Assembly (NCBI GenBank): GCA_963682055.1
Contig: OY821745.1
Coordinates: 19,713,342 to 19,777,341 of the forward strand
DNA length: 64,000 bases
Source of the DNA: Primula veris
Taxonomy: Eukaryota; Streptophyta; Magnoliopsida; Ericales; Primulaceae
Direction: 5' to 3'
The position numbers and the translations under genes were made by a program. This document shows positions 13,901 to 23,819 of the stretch, piece after piece; position 1 is the first letter of the stretch; the number at the start of each line of letters is the position of its first letter. The notes under the pieces were generated by a model that worked only from the letters and a program-made list of their open reading frames with translations, was not told the DNA's origin and did not search any database.

Positions 13901-16900
13901 CGGTTTTGTCCCATACTGGGTTTTTCGGCCCTAAGGTTTATATGTGTTTGCACTGCGAATGAACTTGACTCAGATCAACTGCATGAAGACGAAGAATTTA
14001 AGACGTTCAAAGGGAGAGTGTTGTAAAATATTATTAACCATCTTGGTGCTTAGTCCATGAGCTTTACTTAAGGCCTAAGTTGGGCTTTATAGGTCTTATA
14101 ACCATACCCTCTACTATATAAAGAGGGTTTTGAGGTCTTATATACGTATCATTTTACATTCGATCATTAATAAGAGATTCGTTACTCTCTCTCTATACTT
14201 ATATCTCCATATCTATCTATATATATATATATATATAACTAATATGTCACATAACAATCATAATAACAATCATAAAGTAGTTTTCATTATTAGAAAAGAT
14301 AATAAATGGGGATATTTAGTATAGACAATTTGCCATAACAAAATTATGGCAACGGATATATTTGTCATTTCTCCACGAATACGCTGTCCTTTCGTGTAAT
14401 ATGCAGAAAATTACCATAGTGTTAGATCCCAGATTTGGAATGATATTGCTATTATTTCTAAATATACTCTTAATATCCATTGGGTGGTATTTGGTGATTT
14501 TATGCCATTAGATACCTTCTAACAAGAAGGGGTAGTAAGAAGGGGTCTCCCCACTTCAGTGATTATGCTAATTGTATTAATAATGCTCTTGTTGATGATC
14601 TGAGATTTAATGGGATTGAGTACTCTTGGTGCAATAACCGGGAAACAAGGATCATTCAGAGTAAAATTGGTAGGGTTCTGGTCAACAATGATTGGATTTC
14701 TTTTTTCAAAAACTCTGATGCTTAGTTTTCTTCCCCATGACATATCTGATCACACCCTTATTGTAGTTAGTTTTGGTAAAGACTTCACATCTGGGCCCAT
14801 GCCCTTCAGATATTATAGTACTAAAATGTATGTTGTTTGCAAAAAGCTTACTGATGTTAACAGTGCCCTTCAAAAGCTTGTTTTTGAGAAAGGTAAGGAA
14901 ATTAGAGCTATTGCCAACAATGCTAGAAATATCCTCCATTCTGCTAAAACTCTTTTTGATATAGGGGATATCTCTGTTTGTATTTCTTTTCTTAACAAAG
15001 TTGAATACAACCTTCTTAGTATTTTGGATGATGAATAGAGTTTTGCTAAGAAAAAAAAGTAGAGTTAATTGATTTGAGAACAGTGATCAGAACACCTCCT
15101 TTTTCTTTAAGTCCGTTAATCAAATAAACAATAGGAATAGAATTGCCTCCCTTAGTGATAAAAATGGTGCTACTCTCACCAAGTATAAAGATATTGTTCA
15201 TAATATTCTCGACTGCTATAAAGAACTTCTAGGTATTGGTAAGTGTTTTAACTACTTTCGTAAAGAAGCTCTTTCTCATTTGTTAAGACTATTGTTTATG
15301 AAGAGATGCTCCTTAATTTAATGCTATTTTTACTGATGAGGAGATCTCTAACTGCATGCTCTCTATAAATTATTAAATCCTAACAAATCCCCTGGACCTG
15401 ATGATTTTAATGGATTTTCCTTTAAAAGGCCTGACACATTATTGGTAGAGATATCACTTTGGCTATAAAAGATTTCTTTCATAATAGATCTCTTTTAAAA
15501 CAATTAAATAGTACTTGCATTGCCCTTATTCCCAAGTTTGATAACCCTTCTTTTAAAGGGGATTATAGGCCTATCTCTTGCTGCAATGACATTTATAAAT
15601 GCATCTCTAAACTTATTGCTAAAAGTTTGATATGCAGTTTAAAAGTTTTGGTAAACCTGAGTTCGTACTGGCCGGAATAGTTTGCTCAGAACTGCTCCTT
15701 ATGTTCAAAAAATGCTTTGAAGACTGGAGTTTCTAATAGTAGTTATTTCTGCTACTTTGGGACTTTGTTAGATTACAAGTCCTTACACCTTTTAGGTTTT
15801 GACTGTATAACCTACCATATCAAGAGCTTCTCTTAGCTCTTTACTGGACTTCATTTGGTGTACTAGTAGATTTAGATTTTTGAATTATAGCTCTTTCTCT
15901 TTCTTTGTTATTATGTTCTATTAATATTATTCTTAGATTCCAAAAAACAGAATATGTCGTCTTTGGATCTGTAACGAAGGCTTTTGTTAAAAAATCACCT
16001 GAATAATCAAGCTAGTAGCACTAGAAAAGCAACAGCCAACAGCCAGGAAAGCTCCAAGTACAGGGTTGCTAGGTTGTAGTGCCACGTGTTCAGCATTGTG
16101 GTGTAGAAGGTCATCGCTGGTTGACCAAATGTTAAGCTCAGCGCCTTTATAGAAAGTAAGCACCATTGCACCACCTATGCACACTAGTGTTCCCACCACC
16201 TTTGCCTTGCCTGATAGTTTACTCCACCCCAAGTTTTCCAGTCTGTATATGCATATATATTTACGAAAAATTCAAGTTCTGGAATCTATTTTTGAAATTT
16301 CTGTCCCCGAGGGTTCAACATTTTTATCTAATTTAATTTTGGTTTATATGTATAGATTATCGAGTGTTGTCATAGCATTGCCTACTCTCTGTCATTGGCT
16401 CTTTCATTCCGCTAGTTAGTGGGGTGAAGACAACGGAAAAAACCGGTAAAACAATATGTTGGAAATATATAGCGTTTAATCCTACTACCGAAGCATTTGA
16501 CCACACTACAAAACAAGAACATAACAAATTAACGTAGAGAACAAATAAACAACTAGAACTAAGTAAACAAACAAACATCACCACGAGCGTTTCCACGTGT
16601 TTCAGTATTTTAAAGAACCAAGGCATACTCTAGACATCATATGCACCAGCTACCTCAATCATTTCCTCAAACCTAACACATTTTATACCTTTTAAGGAAT
16701 AGTTTATATTTACACAAAATTTCAGCTTCTTTATTCATTTCCTTATAATAACCCTACAATAATTTTTTTTATTTTTTATTATATTTTAATAATCATAACA
16801 ATATTAAAACTACAAAAATGTGGATCTCATGATAGTTTATTACTATTATACTCCCTCCGTCCCTAAACAAATATCTCCTACGAAAATATATGCAATTTTG

Positions 16901-19900
16901 ACCATCAAAGTTTTCATATCAAAATTACCGAAATGAAAAAATTAAAATTTTCATCATATAGTTCTAACCATAAACTACGTGATTAACTTTTGAAATAATT
17001 TTTTCCGACAATCTAAATATGAAAAAATTATCGGTTAAAATTGTACGTATTTTCATAGGGGACATTTGTTTAGGGACGGAGAGAGTATTAATCTAGGAAA
17101 TCATATGCATTTCTCATATATGAGGTGAGTTTTGTGTTTTCTTAAATTTAGGGAATTTATTGAGTTTATGATGCATGACACTTTTTATACTATAATTATC
17201 AAATTTTAGGAAAAAATATGTTTTGAGAAACCAGATGCGGATGTTCTAAGTGGTTGAGAGTCTTGAGACGGTAGTATACCATGCTTATCATCAGGTTCGA
17301 GCTCTCGCGTTCACAAAGTGAGTTATTTCAGAGAGTTATTAATTTTCAAAAATAAAATTTACCGTCGCTTGATTGTTGATTCCACCCAGTCCCAATTAGT
17401 TTCGCCTAATTACACTTAGCATCTATTGTATAAGTCTAGCCTCTCCCTACTCTCTGATTTGCGCCTGGATACGATTTGTAGCACACAATTTGGCTGGGGT
17501 CATTTTGTTATTTAGAGTTTCATTGCAATTTTAAACAAAAGATTACATCAATATAGATCTATGGGTTATGTATCTTAACTAATATGAGCTTGAGGACATT
17601 ATTATCTATATTTACTCGATCTTTATTCTTTATCCCTCTCTGTCAGAGAAGTTGTCCCTCACTCTTTTCCTAGGTATACAAAGTAAAATCCATTATGGAG
17701 GCTAGTAGCAGTGAACCTTTGTAAAAGACAAGATGATAACAAAGACAAGTATACTCACATCTAGGATCCGTTTTCCCAATTTATGCACGACCACAAACTC
17801 AATTATAAATGAAAACAGAAACTACAAATTTTAGGCCGTTGAAGTAGTTTAATCTCAACTGTTGGTTTTGATGGATAACTAGTATAAAAAATTGGTTCTT
17901 CCACCATCTGTAATCAAGCGAATTTTTTTAAGAAATACAGATTCAATTCTCTTTCTTCCTTTTATAGTCGTTCTTTTTTCTTTTGTGAGCAGTCTTACCA
18001 AAATGCGCCATTTCTTCCCAACAATGTCCACTTCAGACCACTCTCTAGTTTAATTAGAAGACGCAGTGTAGTAAACCTTTAGTTTCATAGAGTTGATACT
18101 CTAGCCCTTGGAGTAGATATTGTTCGAAGAAACTTTTTGGCTTATTTAAACATAATATCACACATAAATAATGAATTAAGATTTATATCTTTACATGGAG
18201 AGAGAGAGAATATATATACCCAAATGTAATGGCCAAGGTGAAGGTGATGGCAGGAATGATGTTGGTCATTGCAGCAGCAAAAGTGGCTGAAGTTAGCACC
18301 AAGCTTTCTGCATACAGATTCTGTGTCATTGATGCCCTGCATGTTAGGAATCGGTATTAAATTGAATTGCATCGATAAGATATTATATCGTGAGTGATCT
18401 ATATAAAATTATTTCATTTTAGTAAACTATATATGGTGCTATATGAACGATTTCTGGGGTATTCAATCAAATAAGCTAAGGTGTCTAAATCTTTGGCGGC
18501 ACAACGTGAAATATGGTGAAGATGGATTGGCATCAAGAGCTGGCATCGGTTTCACGGTACATTTGGCCTGGAAGGTGGTCTGAGCTAGGAAACCGGTTAA
18601 GAGGTGGGCTAGGATTTTATGGGCTCGTAATGAGTCTCATAGATGTAGCTTTCTTCTTTGGCTAACTTGCCTAAATCACGTTTCCACGTTCAACCATTTA
18701 CAAAAGATTGGATTAGTTCAAATATATAGTTATACTTGGTGGAAGCTTTGTTACCACAATTCGGGAACAAGGGATCACTATTTCTTTGAGTGTGTTTACT
18801 CTCACCGAGTCTTTCTTTCAAATTCGGGGTAAGTTGGCACACAATGGACAATGGAGGATTTAGCCGAGATGGGTTATTTCTCATTGTAAAGGGGAAATGG
18901 TTTACGATTTGTTGGTTAGTATTCTTAATTCTTATAGCATCTACCGTTTATTGCATTTGGTGAGAACACAATGCTATAATTTATTGGAACACTATCTCTT
19001 TGCTTGTAAAGTAATTAAAGAAATCGAATATCTAGTAATTTCTAGTTTGAATAGATTCACGTGTAAAAGATAATGTTAGAAGTAGATTTGTTAAAATTGC
19101 TTGGAGGTTCGGCCTATCTTTCGCAGGATGAGGCATGACTCTCCATTGTTTTGTGTTGTAGTCTTTAAATTGTCCGAGAATTTTGAACCTATATAATCGC
19201 TAATTCCAAAAAATAATAATGGAAGTAATCACACCACGTACCCTAATAATCCACAAAGGAAACCTTGTCCCATTACTTTCCACGTTAGCTTCGGTCTTCT
19301 ATTCCTGCAACAAGTGAAAATTAAATAAACATTTATACAAGTAATTTAGACAAGCGGAATTTGTTGATTGACTAAAATTTGGTCAATCGTTTTTAGCAAA
19401 TTAGAAGTCGTGAATCTTTCTTCACTAACTCAAATAATGTCCAATTCAATAAAAATGAACCTTCATTATTTTGAATTACATATTTTTACAAATATTCATA
19501 GATATATGCAGTCATAAAATGAAACTTTGATATTAAAAATCATTAGTTAGTGCATGTTTGACAACAACTTTTATTGTTCGCCTTTTTAGCTTTTTACTTT
19601 TAAACAACAATATGCGTCTCGTATCAAAAAAAAAATTAGTTTTTAAAAAATCTAGATTTTGAAGCAAAATAGTTAGAAAAGCTAAAAGACCAAAAGACAC
19701 AGATTTTGAAGATTTTATAGCGTTATCACAACCAATTTCGGAATTTAAATTAAAAATGACTAACTAGAGTTACGAGACTAAATACCCACACAATTTCATT
19801 ATATTTACTCGCTAGAGCCATTAATGTCAAACATCAATTTACATGAAAGTTAGCTTTTTAAAATTGTTTCCAAACAATCATTACATGTTTTGTAAAACAA

Positions 19901-21895
19901 GCTCTTTTTTTTCTAGTGTTTTTTAACCAAAAAAGTTGATGTCAAACGGACCCTTAGTTAGTTGTTGTAATTGTAATTAGTAATTAGTAATTAATTAGTA
20001 GGTGGTTGATGTTATTTGATAGTTACATTTAATTTAGACCTACAAGGTTCTATTCCATCGTATGATATAGAGGTGTGGTCACAACCAATGGGACTCGTAT
20101 CTTTACATTGTGATAGTGAAACTAAAATAGGTATAGTATACAATACCGTGTATAATGGAAAGTGTAGACATATTGGTATAAGACATGAGTATGTCAGAAA
20201 ATTAATAGTTGGTGGTGTAATAACTATTGTCTATGTTCGGTCAAGTAGAAACTTGGCATATCATTTTAGGAAAGTTTTATCTGGAGATTTGGTGATGACA
20301 ACATCCATAGTAATGGGACATAAAGCAGTATAAAAAATTCAATAGCAGTAGGAACCCAACCTTGATGTACATTGTATCTATTGAAAGGTTTAAAGGGTAA
20401 TAACAAGCTACAAATATATGATTAGACAAACACTAAAATAGTTTGGTCCCATTCAGGATGGACTGTTACATAGTGACGGATGAGTAATACTGTTAATAAA
20501 GTTCAAATAACGTGAGATTATCTAGTAACAGTGACATTAATGGACGGATCCTGTAGGGGGTCAAGCCCCACTTATCCGGAACAAGAATAAAAAATTAATA
20601 ATATTAGGATTTTTCAAGTATTATACATGTAACTCTTTTAAATATATAATATTTAATGTAATTATATACTAATTGAGGGTACTAGTCTACTAGATACTGT
20701 TTTGTTTTAACTGTCAGAGCACATGAGTTCAAATCTTTTCAACTGCATTTTATTTTCTTTTAAACAATTATATCACTAATAGAAAATGATATCCACTACT
20801 TTTATTGTCTTTTTTTTTCCTTCCTATCGGCATCCCAGTGACTTTAATACATAAAACACATTGAAATAAATATATATGGAAGCTTTGTATAATTGTGTCT
20901 CTCCTTCGTTTGGACTCGGGTCCACCTCTGCTTACATTTACTAGAATTTCCCAACAGTACCTTAGTTTTTCACATAATGAAATTTCATATTTTATTTCTT
21001 TTACTGATCAAGTTTTTATATTAAACTCCGTGTCGCTTAAAACAATTGCATTTCTTATTAAGAAATAATTAAGCAGTGTAATTTGGTGTCAGTTTGCGGA
21101 GGGCTTCTCTTCCGTGTGGTCAATGCATGTGTAATGTGGAACGAAGAGGAGGGGCGGACCCGAAGAGGGCTGAAGGTGGTCGTGACTATCCCGGTGACGA
21201 TTTTCAATTTTTTTTTATACATGTAATTAAAAAAATTCTGAGATATATACATTGATGATCTCCCTAATTAAACAAAAGAGTTACTTGTGTAATGGTAAAA
21301 TTTGACCATAAGTTAGTTGAAAGTTAGAAGTTCAAATCATAATAGTTTTTTTTTCTAAAATTTTATGTTTTTTACTTTGAAATTATAAAATTTTCTAAAT
21401 ACCGATTGTATTTTCCCAAAAAAAATTACATAAAAAAATTATTTTATTGTCTAATGTCATTTGTCTTCACTTCATATTATTTTATATTATGTTAAACATA
21501 GAAAAAAAAATTATTTTTGTATTCGATCCTATTTTTTGTATTCGATTTATTTTTTACATCACGTCCCCTGAATAAAATGATCATGGTTCCGCTGACGAAG
21601 AGTCATAATAATAATAATACTATATACAGTAACTCAAAAAGCATAACAAAAAGAAAAAAACATGGAAGGAATAATTTGGACGTTAACGAAGGGAGTCTAA
21701 CCTTTCAACTATTAAGGCAATGGGGACGATAAATACGGTAGCCAAGAGGAAACGGTAGGCTATCAAGACCCGAAGACTCATGCCAAAATCCGCAGCCAAC
21801 TTGTAGAAAATATTTACCCCTGCCAATGCCGCTTGTGCGACTATCATCAACATCACCGGCTTCAAACTATGAAATCCATTTTCTATCCGTCCCAT
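1924..21895 (-). CDS. WAT1-related (UMAMIT / nodulin MtN21, EamA-type) transporter, 7 exons
   Basis: Exons on the minus strand: 21895-21702, 19304-19242, 18336-18220, 16242-15999, 3736-3575, 3445-3294, 2224-1924. Every junction has GT donor and AG acceptor, and the phases (2,2,2,0,0,2) join into one 1233-nt frame of 410 residues. The family is membrane carriers of amino acids, auxin or related metabolites with about ten helices and two EamA repeats. Seen: ERNRRPKLTW (about 64-73), QNLYAESLVLTSATFAAAMTN (about 90-110), GKAKVVGTLVCIGGAM in exon 4, KEYPCPYSSTAL at the start of exon 5, RGPLFVSVFNPLMLV in exon 6, VCGLYMVLWGKGKE in exon 7. The tail after about residue 333 is a hydrophilic, Glu/Ser-rich cytosolic extension. 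The start is the ATG at 21895; an in-frame GTG just upstream is not used. Length suits the family. No break is seen, so the gene looks functional despite a 12.3-kb fourth intron. Substrate and exact orthologue cannot be read from sequence. Confidence 0.95.
2330..3016. mobile_element. hAT-like MITE in intron 6 of the WAT1-related gene
   Basis: The element is 687 bp with ends CAGGGACGAAACCAG and GGTGCCGCCCCTG, which are diverged inverted repeats of the CAGGGGCGGA type. It is flanked by the perfect 8-bp duplication AACATAAT (2322-2329 and 3017-3024), the length expected of hAT transposition. It has no transposase frame and makes up about two thirds of intron 6. Immediately to the right (3029-3070) a second sequence with CAAGGGGCGAAGCCAG looks like the left end of a relative whose right end I cannot fix. 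Confidence 0.8.
4730..5221. repeat. Degenerate GTGTATAC-type repeat
   Basis: Irregular repetition of short units such as AAGTGTATACAAATGTGTATA every 20-30 bp, with no coding frame. The same motif resumes at 8149-8260 after the hAT and duplication block, so the two stretches were one before those insertions. It resembles the TGTATGCA repeat at 62.0-62.8 kb. Confidence 0.55.
5505..5720. other. GC-richer non-coding island between TA repeats
   Basis: A stretch of balanced base composition lies between two (TA)n tracts: GACCTCCATTGCACTTAGGA, GATTAGCCGAAGTGGCTAAG, GCGGGGCCTGCGTTCGTGCG. Frames are closed. It looks like a conserved repeat segment, perhaps the untranslated end of a retroelement, but I cannot assign a family. 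It exists only in the first duplicated copy. Confidence 0.35.
6008..6506. mobile_element. Left part of the hAT-like element, duplicated copy
   Basis: Begins CAGTGACGGAGCCAG, preceded by AGTGTACA (6000-6007), one base different from the target duplication of the full copy at 6911-8140. It includes the left 157 bp of the nested MITE (from 6350, CAGGGGTGGACCC, after GTAGAAAC at 6342-6349). It is cut at 6506 by the duplication junction. Confidence 0.75.
6911..8140. mobile_element. Non-autonomous hAT-like transposon, 1.23 kb
   Basis: Ends are CAGTGACGGAGCCAG and TTGGCTCCGCCCCTG, imperfect inverted repeats, flanked by the exact 8-bp duplication AGTGTAGA (6903-6910 and 8141-8148). It has no transposase ORF. 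It contains a second, nested MITE at 7254-7710. Inside the host gene it sits in intron 4. Confidence 0.88.
7254..7710. mobile_element. hAT-like MITE nested in the 6911-8140 element
   Basis: A 457-bp element with ends CCGGGGCGGACCC and GGTTCCGCACCTG and perfect 8-bp duplication GTAGAAAC (7246-7253 and 7711-7718). The family terminus is CAGGGG(C/T)GGACCC. It aligns along its length with the MITE at 21149-21594. An internal tRNA-like pair of boxes lies at 7388-7398 and 7432-7440. Confidence 0.88.
8149..8824. other. Non-coding AT-rich spacer in intron 4
   Basis: After the residual GTGTATAC-type repeat (to about 8260) this is AT-rich intron sequence with a (TA)n tract near 8566-8600. A T-rich open frame at 8633-8884 has low-complexity hydrophobic content and no recognisable domain, so I do not call it a gene. 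Confidence 0.5.
8825..8918 (+). repeat. 5' LTR remnant of copia-A1
   Basis: It matches the first 90 bp or so of the 3' LTR at 14019, then diverges into a T-run at about 8918. The TATA-containing part seen in the 3' LTR is missing. Confidence 0.7.
14019..14235 (+). repeat. 3' LTR of copia-A1 with polypurine tract
   Basis: The LTR starts with TGTTGT right after the purine run AAAGGGAGAG (14009-14018), the expected plus-strand primer. It contains CTATATAAAGAGGGTT, a likely TATA. The right end is not sharp because of CT and TA microsatellites at 14185-14237. Confidence 0.7.
14400..15700 (+). pseudogene. LINE fragment: endonuclease end to reverse transcriptase start
   Basis: Frames read as plant L1-type LINE: HWVVFGDF (endonuclease) near 14480, GIEYSWCNN near 14615, the spacer region (FRYYSTKMYVVCKKLTD) near 14805, then reverse transcriptase LNSTCIALIPKF and GDYRPISCCNDIYKCISK at 15495-15615. 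Several frameshifts and stops are present and the rest of the RT fades out after about 15700. It sits in intron 4, antisense to the host gene, and ends about 300 bp from exon 4. Confidence 0.8.
16851..17085. mobile_element. Stowaway-type (Tc1/mariner) MITE in intron 3
   Basis: A 235-bp element with ends CTCCCTCCGTCCCTAAAC and GTTTAGGGACGGAGAGAG, the typical Stowaway termini, flanked by the TA target duplication (16849-16850, 17086-17087). Confidence 0.92.
17249..17303 (+). repeat. tRNA-like A/B box module in intron 3
   Basis: AAGTGGTTGAGA (17249-17260) resembles an A box and GTTCGAGCT (17295-17303) resembles a B box, 46 bp apart, as in tRNA-derived SINE heads. No cloverleaf or tRNA 3' end forms, so this is a tRNA-related repeat and not a tRNA gene. 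Confidence 0.4.
18470..19220 (+). pseudogene. LINE 3' part with zf-RVT domain, filling intron 2
   Basis: Broken frames match the zinc-binding end of plant LINE ORF2: a FLLWLTCLNHVST block near 18650-18690, then GTRDHYFFECVYSHRVF near 18765-18810, and VRSRFVKIAW RFGLSF near 19070-19120 before an A-rich end near 19210. It occupies most of the 905-bp intron 2 and is antisense to the host gene. It may derive from the same LINE family as the fragment at 14.4 kb. Confidence 0.75.
19551..19953. mobile_element. MITE with 8-bp target duplication in intron 1
   Basis: A 403-bp element with ends TGCATGTTTGACAACAACTT and AAGTTGATGTCAAACGGACC, inverted repeats of each other, flanked by the exact duplication TTAGTTAG (19543-19550 and 19954-19961). 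The ends differ from the CAGGGGCGGA group; the 8-bp duplication still points to hAT. No coding content. Confidence 0.85.
19990..20340 (+). pseudogene. Copia RNase H fragment in intron 1
   Basis: The frame from 20016 to 20333 reads like the C-terminal RNase H end of a Ty1/copia polyprotein: SLHCDSETKIGIVYN, then YNGKCRHIGIRH and VVYVRSS-type RNLAYHFRKVL, matching in order the IHCD...NKSRHI...VRSKENIADPLTKGL pattern. No other part of an element adjoins it. It is a relic, not a host gene. Confidence 0.7.
20539..20930. mobile_element. Diverged hAT-like MITE in intron 1
   Basis: A 392-bp segment with ends AATGGACGGATCC and GGGTCCACCTCTG. The flanks GTGACATT (20531-20538) and CTTACATT (20931-20938) agree at 6 of 8 positions, as expected for an old 8-bp duplication. 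Internal tRNA-like boxes lie at 20683-20694 and 20727-20735. Confidence 0.6.
21149..21594. mobile_element. hAT-like MITE in intron 1, next to exon 1
   Basis: A 446-bp element with ends GAGGGGCGGACCC and GGTTCCGCTG and perfect 8-bp duplication ACGAAGAG (21141-21148 and 21595-21602). It is the same family as the MITE at 7254-7710. Its right end lies about 100 bp from the exon 1 splice donor. Internal tRNA-like boxes sit near 21285-21295 and at 21330-21338. Confidence 0.87.
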
Positions 21896-22041
21896 CACCG
21901 TTTTTTATTTAATTATAACGTTACCCACAATAAGACACTCAAGAAACAATATACATGCACACTTACGAAATGAGAGATTTGGTCCAAGTATAGTAGCTAA
22001 GATAAAATGAGAATTCTGATTGTTTTTTTGTGAGTATTTTG

Positions 22042-22049
22042 AATATATA
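22042..22049 (-). promoter_or_regulatory. Probable TATA box of the WAT1-related gene
   Basis: On the minus strand the stretch reads GTATATATTC, about 150 bp before the ATG at 21895. A start site some 30 bp downstream would give a 5' UTR of about 120 nt. That leader holds one very short upstream ORF starting at 21954 (ATG, five codons, TGA). Only 385 bp separate this TATA from the LTR of copia-B. Confidence 0.45.
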
Positions 22050-22434
22050 CAAGTGTACAGATGGTGAGAGTAATAGAGCGGGTCAGCAGGGGTTATGTTA
22101 TACACGTTGCTAAACTGCCTCAAAGGTTGACACGTTCAGTGGAGGGTTTGTGAATATAAAAATTTGGCAAAAAATGTTTCTTTTATAAAAATTTGGCAAA
22201 AACTGTAAAACAGAATTAGACTAGTTATTTGTCTCTCTTATATCCAAATATCTCTATTTATTTTATGAAAGTAAATTGGCTTACAAACCATACTTGTGCG
22301 TTTTGCTAATGCTAAACGAATATAGCGGACTCAATGCTAAAGATATGTCTCAAATATGAAAAATTGTAGCATTATTTCAAGAGTGAGTACCACAATAATA
22401 AAAATTTGCTACTTTATTAATTATCGAAGTAAGA
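22050..22434. promoter_or_regulatory. Remaining native 5' flank of the WAT1-related gene
   Basis: AT-rich DNA between the TATA-like site and the LTR of copia-B, with no coding frame. It contains a duplicated AAAAATTTGGCAAAAA motif (about 22158-22175 and 22186-22205). It is the only upstream host sequence left before the retrotransposon. Confidence 0.4.
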
Positions 22435-23819
22435 TGTTGGTTTCTGTATACGAAATAACAATTAAACAATAATAAATGACTAAAAAAGAAATAAACAAAA
22501 CCAGTGTAATCTTTATTAATTCAGAATTAAAAACTGAAATTACATATTACAACATGTAGGTACTGAATAATAATTAAAGCAAACGTTATTCAGATTATTA
22601 TCAATTAATAATCTGATGTACTGAATTGCAATAAATAGAAACTGCCGGACTGGAAACTATAGACTTAACAGCCGGACTGTTCTGATTGAAATGTAAATTA
22701 CAGGACTGAATCGAAACTATTCTAATTACAGAATTAAATTATAGAATTGAAATTACAGAATAAAACAGTATTTTAAATAAATTACAGAAAGGTAAAAACA
22801 GAATTGAAAACTACATCTAAGTACAGCAAATTAAAATACTGAAATAAAAAATACATAATTGAAAAGACAGAAATATAAATTGCAGAATTTAAATACGAAA
22901 ATTAAAAGACAAGACGACTGTAAACAGTCTGCCCTTAACCGATATTCGCCTAACCACCTTAAAATTTCTGGTTGCGTTGGCGCTTCGATCCCAAGGTATA
23001 ACGTCTCGAATGACTCGCCGGAAACTGGCGACGAGTCAAGATCGAGCTGTTGGTGGGTGGTTCTCTCTCTTTCTAGTATGCTATGAGGAAAATTGTATGC
23101 TGTTTTCAGAAATGTAAAAAGTATTTTAGAGAGTGGGAGAGAGCTGCCTTCTTATAGGCTAACCTGAAATCTCAGCCATAAATAGTAACTTAATTCAGTA
23201 TTCGAAACTGCTGAATTAATGATGTAATTATTCTCATTTAATTGCATCAGTTACAAGCTTGCTGGAATTTTAGGGACTGTTTTGTTATTTCAAAACTCTC
23301 AGACTTTCTTGGAACCAGAACCAGAACCGGAACCGGAACATTCCCCAAGTCCCAAGTCCCGCGTCGGCGCCCGTGCCCGCACCCGTGACCCGAGTCCCGA
23401 GACCCGTGCCCGAGACCGAGCGAGCACGTGCGTGTGTGGTACACTTGCATACACACACCTATGAAGCTACACACTATTACCACTCTCTAGTGGTGAATAT
23501 GTATATAAATTATTCAAAATTGTTTTTCCTCTTTGATGTGGGATAATCATTTGGGTGGCTTCCCCATCCATTTGATTTCCCACTTCCTCTCCCAAAATTC
23601 CAAATTTTGTCTCTCCATAGTCCAACTTCGGAGCCAATTTTCATTCACACCCATTTATCGAATAGGTCATGCGATATACCGTTTCGAAGCTTGTCACACA
23701 AGCTAGTCAAACCAATTGAGTACGGAGTCTAAACTGTAGATCATTCGCATGGAATTTGACCAACCTTTTGGACTCGTGACCAATTCGGAAAACATCATGT
23801 TTCATGATTTTTTCCAACA
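22435..23819 (-). repeat. 3' LTR of copia-B
   Basis: The minus-strand LTR starts TGTTGGAAAAAATC and ends CAGAAACCAACA (TGTTGG...CCAACA), 1385 bp. Its last 360 bp match 30033-30395 almost base for base. It contains a GC-rich, imperfectly repeated block at 23310-23430 (GGAACC and CCCGAGT units). The polypurine tract TGTGGGGGA adjoins at 23820-23829. Confidence 0.88.

Larger units (their letters stand above)
8825..14235 (+). mobile_element. Decayed Ty1/copia element in intron 4 (copia-A1)
   Basis: The 5' LTR remnant begins TGTTGTAGAATATT at 8825 and the 3' LTR begins TGTTGTAAAATATT at 14019; the two share about 90 bp of clear similarity (CCATCTTGGTGCTTAGTCCA). The interior carries copia pol remains in order: the connection RFEIKDLGK-like block near 12490-12530, then YTDADYLSDPHK (about 12970-13000) and STHALYETTR (about 13095-13125). 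All frames are broken by stops and frameshifts. It aligns with the elements at 30.6-36.7 kb and 53.8-60.8 kb. It lies on the strand opposite to the host gene. Confidence 0.8.

Noticed and set aside
20016..20333. 105-codon open frame as a host gene
   Set aside because: The residues follow the copia RNase H C-terminus pattern; it is a transposon relic.
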